Source of the DNA: Deltaproteobacteria bacterium
Lineage (GTDB): Bacteria; Desulfobacterota; JAENJC01
DNA length: 9,411 nucleotides
Assembly (NCBI GenBank): GCA_016208525.1
Contig: JACQYJ010000180.1
Location: 1-9,411 of the forward strand
Direction: 5' to 3'
The position numbers were made by a program, and so were the translations under genes. Each line of letters opens with the position of its first letter. Positions within the stretch are counted from its first letter, which is position 1. Under the pieces are notes generated by a model. It saw only the letters and a program-made list of their open reading frames with translations. It did no database searches and was not told where the DNA came from. Shown one piece after another: positions 5,578 to 9,411 of this stretch.

Positions 5578-6373
5578 AGTTTTTTCGTCTCCGAAGCCGG
5601 GGACAGTCCCTATTCTAGGACGGGATAAGGCCCCGTCCGTAAATGGGGACAGTCCCCTCTACTCACCCAGTGATAAAAGAGAGCTTTCACCGCAGAGGCG
5701 CGGAGGCGCTGAGAAAAGATTTAACGCCCCTGCCTTACGGCTTCCCCTCTTTGATAAAGAGGGGATAAGAGGGGAGACGATTTTAAGAGGGGGAGCGAGG
5801 AGGCGTTACTCTGCGTCTCTGCGTCTCCTCGGAAAATATGTCGTTCATTTACTTTTTCTTCTTTCGCTCGGATTATCAGGTTGCGGAGACCTCATCCCCT
5901 CTGGCTCCGACAAACGTCCCACAGTCGAGGCAGGAACAACAGGGACTCAGGTTGGACAGACTGCTCCAGATTTTGCCATAGTGGATTCGCAGGGAAACAC
6001 AAGGACCCTGTCCCAGGAAGTTGCCGCGCTGGCGCCTGGAAATGCCGTGGTCTTCTATTTTACAATGTGGTGCCCGATATGCGACAGCCACCAGGGCCAT
6101 ATACTTTCATCCATAATCCCTGCGTTCCCAGGCTCAAAATATTTTCTCGTGGACTATGTCTCCGGTTCTGTCGGAGGGACACGGCAGGCAGAGGTCTCAA
6201 ACGGCTATTCCGGCTCTCTCTTCACCGCCCTGGCAGACACTGACCGTTCCGTTCTTAACCTTTTTAATGCCACCATGAGCACAACTGTGGTCATAGATAG
6301 TACAGGGGTAGTCAGGATGAATGAGGATTATAAGGATGGTTCAAGGCTGATGGTAGTATTGGGTGGATTATAG
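5564..6373 (+). CDS. TlpA/AhpC-type thioredoxin-fold lipoprotein with repeat-derived 5' end
   Basis: The frame is open from GTG 5564 (269 aa), but the recognisable protein begins around residue 91: a hydrophobic stretch, lipobox LSGC (Cys107), linker, then a thioredoxin/redoxin fold from about 130 (VGQTAPDFAIVDSQGN) with active site WCPIC (Cys170, Cys173) and STTVVIDSTGVV near the C-terminus. Periplasmic proteins of this type reduce disulfides and depend on CcdA or DsbD. Residues 8-88 are encoded by dispersed repeats (5599-5832), and no in-frame ATG, GTG or TTG lies near the signal peptide, so the native start seems lost. Translation from GTG 5564, overlapping the upstream stop by 14 bases, or from a rare codon such as the CTG at about 5819, is possible. 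The start is unresolved. Confidence 0.75.
   Translation: MYLIKVFSSPKPGTVPILGRDKAPSVNGDSPLYSPSDKRELSPQRRGGAEKRFNAPALRLPLFDKEGIRGETILRGGARRRYSASLRLLGKYVVHLLFLLSLGLSGCGDLIPSGSDKRPTVEAGTTGTQVGQTAPDFAIVDSQGNTRTLSQEVAALAPGNAVVFYFTMWCPICDSHQGHILSSIIPAFPGSKYFLVDYVSGSVGGTRQAEVSNGYSGSLFTALADTDRSVLNLFNATMSTTVVIDSTGVVRMNEDYKDGSRLMVVLGGL
5599..5657. repeat. paired GGGGACAGTCCC motifs around a hairpin
   Basis: GGGGACAGTCCC (5599-5610) recurs as GGGGACAGTCCCC (5645-5657). Each is a small imperfect palindrome. Between them GGACGGG (5618-5624) pairs with CCCGTCC (5632-5638). GGGGACAGTCCC-type motifs are, from general knowledge, common near REP-associated tyrosine transposases (RAYT), but no such gene is visible here. 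Confidence 0.7.
5686..5832. repeat. inverted pair of 8-bp arrays (CGCAGAGG type) around a hairpin
   Basis: The left arm contains CGCAGAGG, CGCGGAGG and CGCTGAGA (5691-5714). The right arm contains CTCTGCGT, CTCTGCGT and CTCCTCGG (5809-5832), the reverse-complement motif. The roughly 95-base interior includes a perfect 9-bp hairpin, CCCCTCTTT (5744-5752)/AAAGAGGGG (5756-5764), loop GAT. The whole structure lies inside the open frame of the TlpA-like gene, directly upstream of its signal-peptide-coding region. Confidence 0.8.
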
Positions 6374-6474
6374 AACATAAGGAGCAACCCGTATGAACCC
6401 TGGTCTGAAACCGCTTCAGATTTCCCCAGTCAGGGCGGAACTGGTGATGCCGATAGTCTACAGGATACTATAAA

Positions 6475-6509
6475 GGCGAAAGGTAAAAGGCAAAAGGTGC
6501 AAGGTAAAG
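6475..6509 (+). repeat. GGTGAAA-type heptad array, 5 units
   Basis: GGCGAAA, GGTAAAA, GGCAAAA, GGTGCAA, GGTAAAG: five contiguous degenerate 7-bp units in the same orientation as the array at 785-842. It overlaps the 5' end of the HemP-like reading frame and may supply its GTG start (6497) and an AAAGG-type ribosome binding site. Confidence 0.85.
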
Positions 6510-6661
6510 ATATAACAGAAACAAGAGAAAAGAGTCTTTCTAAAGACGCGCTCTTTTTGGAAAGGGGCGATCTCCCCATGTCTATCATTTACAAAGGGAA
6601 GAGGTATATCTTGATTCTTACAAAAAATGACAAACTGATTTTGAACAAGTACGAAGATTAA
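6497..6661 (+). CDS. HemP/HmuP-like small protein
   Basis: From GTG 6497 the frame gives 54 aa; from the internal ATG 6578, only 27. The product contains SLSKDALFLERGDLPM and then IIYKGKRYILILTKNDKLI, ending LNKYED. This matches the core of the HemP family (small proteins linked to hemin uptake), with its typical 'Leu, basic/Gly, I-x-H/Y-x-G-x-x-Y-x-L-x-L-T-x-x-x-K-L-I-L-x-K' layout and length of about 50-60 aa. Because SLSKDALFLERG belongs to that core, a start upstream of ATG 6578 is likely. The GTG lies within the heptad array, so the original 5' end may have been replaced by repeats. The frame is also the TlpA frame continued past its stop. An AAGGAG-ATG at 6393 opens a different frame that stops at 6471-6473. 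Functional state is uncertain. Confidence 0.6.
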   Translation: MQGKDITETREKSLSKDALFLERGDLPMSIIYKGKRYILILTKNDKLILNKYED

Positions 6662-6669
6662 CAGAAACC

Positions 6670-6774
6670 AGCCAGCGAGCCATAAGAGCAGTGGTCAGTG
6701 GTCAGCAGTCAGTGGTCAGAAAAACCGGCCACCGGTCACCGAACACCGACCACTATCTTCATAGCCAGCGAGCC
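6670..6774. repeat. 12-bp direct repeats bracketing a short array element
   Basis: AGCCAGCGAGCC occurs at 6670-6681 and again at 6763-6774, on either side of the AGTGGTC inverted arrays. The spacing and position would fit a target-site duplication, or a shared end sequence of the element. Confidence 0.6.
6690..6754. repeat. inverted pair of heptad arrays (AGTGGTC), 4 + 4 units, no gene
   Basis: Left arm: AGTGGTC, AGTGGTC, AGCAGTC, AGTGGTC (6690-6717). Right arm: GGCCACC, GGTCACC, GAACACC, GACCACT (6727-6754), the reverse-complement motif. Only about nine bases separate the arms, so the whole can fold as one long imperfect hairpin. Confidence 0.9.
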
Positions 6775-6786
6775 GATAGGAAAACA

Positions 6787-6855
6787 GGAAAGGAAAGGTG
6801 AAAGGAAAAAGGTGAAAGGTTTAACCCTTTAACGTTTTGCCTTTAGCCTTTAACC
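6787..6855. repeat. inverted pair of GGTGAAA/CCTTTAA heptad arrays, no gene
   Basis: Left arm: GGAAA, GGAAA, GGTGAAA, GGAAAAA, GGTGAAA (6787-6817). Right arm: CCTTTAA, CGTTTTG, CCTTTAG, CCTTTAA (6826-6853) and CC. These are the same motifs as flank the four-helix-bundle gene at 785-1234, but here with nothing between them except GGTTTAA. Confidence 0.9.
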
Positions 6856-6923
6856 TGGGTTTTTATCGGCTTTTTTGTTTTTTGAGGGCGGGTAACGCAC
6901 ACAGGAGATTCGCTGAAAAATGG

Positions 6924-7328
6924 CTACTCAAGGACATCTATTGGTTCGATACGCATTATATCCTTATTGTCAAAGTGCCGGTCAAAACTGATGATTTTCA
7001 AATTATGGGTCTCGCAAATGAAATACTGTATTGAATCGTCAAAATCAAGTTTTACTGATTTCCCAAGCCGTAAGGCATCTAATTCATCAAGGGTCGTGGT
7101 ATCGAACCTCCTTAGACCTTTGGCCGAATCAACATCTTTTAAGAATTCAAGCAAGAGGTCATGTCGCCCGGTTCGCTCCATTATTACTTCTATAGAGTGC
7201 AGGGTAAAAGAGCTTACTAATGCTGTTAAATCACCTTCCCGCAGTCTTTCAACAAGCGTTTCGCATTCATCGGCTCTTTCCTGTTCAAGGAGGATTTCGA
7301 GGAATATATTGGTGTCCACAAGATACAT
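6924..7328 (-). CDS. vapC: VapC-type PIN-domain ribonuclease toxin
   Basis: 134 aa, normal for VapC. PIN-domain toxins are Mg2+-dependent ribonucleases that cut tRNA or rRNA and stop growth unless held by the antitoxin. The acidic active-site residues are visible: YLVDTNIFLE (Asp5), LHSIEVI (Glu46 region), KLDFDDSIQYFIC (Asp95-Asp98) and ISFDRHFD (Asp116). It starts six bases after the antitoxin stop on the minus strand, so the two are co-transcribed, antitoxin first. No truncation is apparent. Homology is strong, but the toxin target cannot be read from sequence. Confidence 0.9.
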   Translation of the reverse strand: MYLVDTNIFLEILLEQERADECETLVERLREGDLTALVSSFTLHSIEVIMERTGRHDLLLEFLKDVDSAKGLRRFDTTTLDELDALRLGKSVKLDFDDSIQYFICETHNLKIISFDRHFDNKDIMRIEPIDVLE

Positions 7329-7334
7329 AAGGGG

Positions 7335-7532
7335 TTACCACATCTCTTTCGCTTTATGCTGCAATTCTACCGAGGTTTCTTTTCTGTCCTTCAAGGCGCC
7401 ACGCCATGAAAGCCCTTTTTTAGATATGAGTTCCTTGATTGTAAGTTCAACCCGCTCATGTTCCGGGAGGTTTACCGTTTCGACGGGTTTAAAAACCCCG
7501 TTTTCATATATGGCCTCTATCATCCTTAACAT
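7335..7532 (-). CDS. AF2212-like antitoxin, partner of VapC
   Basis: 65 aa. It begins MLRMIEAIYENGVFKPVE and continues with LPEHERVELTI, the hallmark of the AF2212-like (DUF104, PF01954) antitoxin family; the C-terminal part (SWRGALKDRKETSVELQ, then HKAKEMW) is the usual toxin-neutralising tail. GGAGG on the minus strand lies seven bases upstream of the ATG at 7532, favouring that start over the ATG three codons later. A sigma70-type promoter sits just upstream (7565-7593). Such antitoxins bind their PIN toxin and often repress their own promoter. Confidence 0.9.
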   Translation of the reverse strand: MLRMIEAIYENGVFKPVETVNLPEHERVELTIKELISKKGLSWRGALKDRKETSVELQHKAKEMW

Positions 7533-7564
7533 TTTCTGTCCTCCATAAGGCTAAGATATTTAAA

Positions 7565-7593
7565 ACATTATCAGAACTAATCTTACGAGTCAA
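7565..7593 (-). promoter_or_regulatory. sigma70 promoter of the antitoxin/vapC operon
   Basis: On the minus strand: TTGACT (-35, 7588-7593), a 17-base spacer, and TAATGT (-10, 7565-7570). Transcription would start near 7557, about 25 bases before the antitoxin ATG, leaving room for the GGAGG site. The spacer contains ATTA...TAAT arms that could be part of an operator. Confidence 0.7.
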
Positions 7594-7667
7594 GGAAGGG
7601 ATCGGGAGAAAAGAATATGAATAAAAGACTTTTAAGGCATGGTGTCCGGCATCTTATGAGTCAAGGA
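7580..7667 (+). repeat. 17-bp direct repeat, 71 bp apart
   Basis: ATCTTACGAGTCAAGGA (7580-7596) and ATCTTATGAGTCAAGGA (7651-7667) differ at one base. The first copy overlaps the -35 box of the antitoxin promoter. The second runs into AAGGAGGTG, a perfect anti-Shine-Dalgarno match, followed by an ATG (7680) that opens only four codons. Confidence 0.65.
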
Positions 7668-7737
7668 GGTGGTTTATTTATGAGAATGGTTTAGATGGAA
7701 TCGGGTAGGGTGGGATGTAATAAGCTACTGCCAATCC

Positions 7738-7863
7738 ACTACCTATGATGCAGATGGCAGGATGACCAGGGATGTTCGTTACAATGGCGCAGGCGCAGAT
7801 GGCGCCTGGTTTACAGGCGATGATGTGCTTAGCAATAAAAACGAGTACGAGACTGCTTTTTAG
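7738..7863 (+). pseudogene. RHS/YD-repeat protein remnant
   Basis: The frame reads TTYDADGRMTRDVRYNG, then AGADGAWFTGDDVLSN and KNEYETAF before a TAG stop. YDADGR-T-D-Y-G and GADG-WFTGDDV are typical of YD-repeat (RHS-like) proteins, which are normally more than 1000 aa. The frame is closed by a TGA near 7681 and has no proper start, so only about 40 recognisable residues remain. Such proteins are large surface or secreted toxins and wall-associated proteins; this piece is a leftover from a lost gene, or was brought in with other DNA. Confidence 0.7.
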
Positions 7864-7891
7864 AAGAATGGGTTAAGCGCTACCCACCTTA

Positions 7892-8010
7892 CTCCCCTTC
7901 CGTCAAGGGAGGGGAGACAAATAGTTCCCTCTCCCCTTGCGGGATTTATCCCCGGTGTGGTAGAGGGTTTGAGCCTGCCCCCGAAGTATTTATCGGGGGG
8001 GGTGAGGGGG
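7892..8010. repeat. GC-rich multi-hairpin repeat region
   Basis: A set of C-run/G-run inverted repeats: CCCTT/AAGGG within 7892-7914, GGGATTTATCCCC around 7941-7953, and CCCCCGA (7978-7984)/TCGGGGG (7993-7999) with an 8-base loop. It resembles the CCCCTCTTT hairpin segment at 5744-5764. The last hairpin lies about 40 bases before the second outer-membrane gene and could affect its expression. No gene is seen between 7864 and 8036. Confidence 0.6.
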
Positions 8011-8036
8011 ATTTTCAGAGTAAAAAAGGAGGGAGT

Positions 8037-8851
8037 ATGATTTTAAGGTTCATGAAGGTTTCATTTAAATGCAGAAATGTGAAATATCTTATATGCCCGG
8101 CAGTTCTCTTTGCTGGAACATTTCTCTTTGTTCCACACACATGGGCAGCATCCTGCTGCGGAGGGGGAGGGGCAGCAGGCCTTATTCTGCCCAAATTTTC
8201 AAAGGCTATGGTAGATGTATCCGTTAGCATGGAGAAGTATGATGGATACTGGGATAAGAAGGGTGTGTATTCCAAAGACCCGCCTCATTCTGACCTGAGG
8301 CAATATCGCCTGAACCTCGGCTACGGACACCGCCTTGCATCGCGCTGGCAGGGCAGCATCAGCATCCCTTATGTCTGGAATGAAAATAAATATCCGGCTA
8401 TTGAATCCAGGACAGATGGCGTTGGCGATGCCGCCGTAAGCCTCTTGTATGAGGCCTTTGACAACGTCCAGTGTGTCTGGAAGGTTCGAAATCTCGAAGA
8501 TTTAAGACCCGCCGCATCTTTTGCCCTCGCATTAACTGCTCCAACAGGCATCTCTCTCTATGATAATGGTCTCTTTCCCACTAAAACTGCGAAGGAGAGC
8601 TATGATATAACAGGCCGTGGTTTTTATAGACTGGATGGGAACATGCTTATGGAGAAGACCATCTTTCCATGGACCGCATCCATCCTTCTAAGCTATGGAA
8701 CGCATCTTGAAAGGACTGTAGAATCAGAATATGGCAAGCCGATTCTAAAACCCTATCATAAGAGGCTTGGAGACAGGGCGATAGGGACATTATCCCTTGC
8801 TTTCCGGCCAGTGATGTCTACACAATAGGGGTGAGCCATGTGTTTAGATAG
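8037..8851 (+). pseudogene. second CCGGG outer-membrane protein gene, C-terminal deletion and frameshift
   Basis: The frame from ATG 8037 runs 263 aa and is closely similar to residues 20-235 of the protein at 4594-5577 (signal peptide, then ASCCGGG with Cys40-Cys41, LILPKFS, MEKYDGYWDKKG, SDLRQYRLNLGYGHRL, GRGFYRLDG, LLSYGTHLER, KRLGDRAIGTLSLA). After Ala255 (about 8800) it shifts into FRPVMSTQ and stops. In the frame starting at 8801 the sequence reads FPASDVYTIGVSHVFR and stops at 8849-8851, exactly the homologue of the intact barrel's last strand (FPATDTFTLGVSRVFN). About 220 bases, equivalent to some 73 codons, are missing. GGAGG (8028-8032) supports the start. The truncated barrel is unlikely to fold normally; a recent deletion or an assembly error are both possible. 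Confidence 0.85.
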
Positions 8852-8878
8852 ATTATTCCAAATAAAGGGGGTAAAAAA

Positions 8879-9411
8879 ATGAAAGGATTAAGCAAGGCAA
8901 TACTGATTATTATATTATTGACCATTTCCGGGTGTGGAGCCGGCGTTTCCACTGAAACTGCCAAAAAACCAACTTCCGCCATGGCCATCACCTCTTATTC
9001 CCTTAAAGGTTTTGCGGGGACGCTGGATGAAACGGCAAAGACCATATCAGTAACCATGCCATATAGCACGGATGTAACGGCCCTGGTTGCTACATTTGCA
9101 ACCACAGGGGCAAGCGTAAAGGTTGGTTCAACAGAGCAGGAAAGCGGTGTGACTCAGAATGACTTTACCAATCCCGTGGCATACACGGTAACTGCGGCAG
9201 ACGGCACGACAGCGACATATACCGTAACCGTTACCGTGGCTGCATCCTCTGCCAGGGCCATCGCCTCATATTCCCTTAACAATGTTGCGGGGACGATAAA
9301 TGAATCGGCAAAGACCATATCAGCAACCATGCCATATAGCACGGATGTAACAGCCCTGGTTGCTACATTTGCAACCACAGGGGCAAGCGTAAAGGTGGGT
9401 TCAGCAGAGCA
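8879..9411 (+). CDS. lipoprotein with tandem DUF5018-like repeats, 3' end beyond window
   Basis: The first 177 codons are in the window. The signal peptide ends in a lipobox (ISGC, Cys19), so it is a lipoprotein, exposed to the periplasm or surface. After a short linker come 91-residue repeats: unit 1 from about residue 39 (SYSLKGFAGTLDETAKTISV, TMPYSTDVTALVATF, TTGASVKVGS, NDFTNPVAYTVTAADGTTATY, TVTVTV), unit 2 from about 130 (SYSLNNVAGTINESAKTISA). This is the pattern of DUF5018-like beta-sandwich repeats found in bacterial surface proteins. The two units are nearly identical at DNA level over 9319-9405, pointing to recent duplication. A weak AAAGGGGGT (8864-8872) precedes the ATG. It follows the CCGGG gene closely, as a lipoprotein also pairs with the intact copy upstream. 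Confidence 0.8.
   Translation, partial: MKGLSKAILIIILLTISGCGAGVSTETAKKPTSAMAITSYSLKGFAGTLDETAKTISVTMPYSTDVTALVATFATTGASVKVGSTEQESGVTQNDFTNPVAYTVTAADGTTATYTVTVTVAASSARAIASYSLNNVAGTINESAKTISATMPYSTDVTALVATFATTGASVKVGSAE

Noticed and set aside
6393..6473. 26-codon frame with AAGGAG and ATG between the TlpA-like and HemP-like genes
   Set aside because: Good ribosome binding site, but the peptide has no recognised features and stops before the heptad array; kept only as a possible remnant of the HemP start.
6837..7034. Plus-strand reading frame overlapping the end of vapC
   Set aside because: Starts in the heptad array, has no ribosome binding site, and overlaps the conserved C-terminus of the PIN protein on the other strand.
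6967..7548. 193-codon plus-strand frame opposite the toxin-antitoxin genes
   Set aside because: Serine/arginine-rich composition typical of an antisense shadow; both minus-strand genes match known families.
7618..7695. 26-codon frame MNKRLLRHG upstream of the RHS remnant
   Set aside because: Very short, no family resemblance, and lies across the direct repeat; no support beyond being open.
9154..9378. Minus-strand frame in the repeat lipoprotein
   Set aside because: Shadow of the repetitive Thr/Val-rich coding sequence.

Overview
The window looks like a stretch of chromosome from an uncultured or little-studied Gram-negative, probably anaerobic or sediment-type bacterium. Lipoprotein signals, two outer-membrane beta-barrel homologues, a Tat-exported protein and a CcdA/TlpA pair all point to a diderm. 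Gene style and the wealth of short dispersed repeats resemble Nitrospirota (Thermodesulfovibrio-like) or Desulfobacterota genomes, but this is a weak inference and no rRNA or housekeeping marker is present to settle it.

Layout. 1-1621: a 50-nt three-way-junction repeat, a CcdA-type thiol transporter, a four-helix-bundle (S23/IVP-family) gene boxed between inverted heptanucleotide arrays, and a small exported Cys-rich protein. 1622-3016: repeat-rich spacers around a 62-aa Cys-containing protein and a Tat-exported, 14-Cys copper-storage-like (Csp) protein with a 20-A tract inside its gene. 3017-6373: a probable operon of a Met/His-rich lipoprotein with a FixH/YtkA-like segment, a CCGGG-type outer-membrane protein (TAATG overlap), and a TlpA-like thioredoxin lipoprotein whose 5' part is built of repeat DNA. 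6374-6923: a HemP-like mini-gene and three short-period repeat arrays. 6924-7593 (minus strand): an AF2212-type antitoxin/VapC pair with a clear sigma70 promoter. 7594-9411: an RHS/YD-repeat remnant, GC-rich hairpins, a second CCGGG outer-membrane gene with a C-terminal deletion and frameshift, and the start of a repeat lipoprotein that runs off the window.

Functional theme (inference). CcdA, TlpA, a Csp-like Cys-rich protein, a Met/His-rich lipoprotein, HemP and CC-motif outer-membrane proteins suggest envelope metal (copper and perhaps heme/iron) handling and thiol redox control.

The most unusual aspect is the repeat content. At least six places carry the same architecture: a short-period (7-10 bp) degenerate array followed, after a spacer, by an array of the reverse-complement motif. 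The motif differs from site to site. One such pair encloses the four-helix-bundle gene so tightly that the arrays supply its Shine-Dalgarno sequence and its stop codon, as well as the stop codon of the upstream ccdA. The others are gene-less or interrupt neighbouring genes. Together with two copies of a fully paired 50-nt three-way junction showing compensatory changes, these are the best candidates for an undescribed system here.
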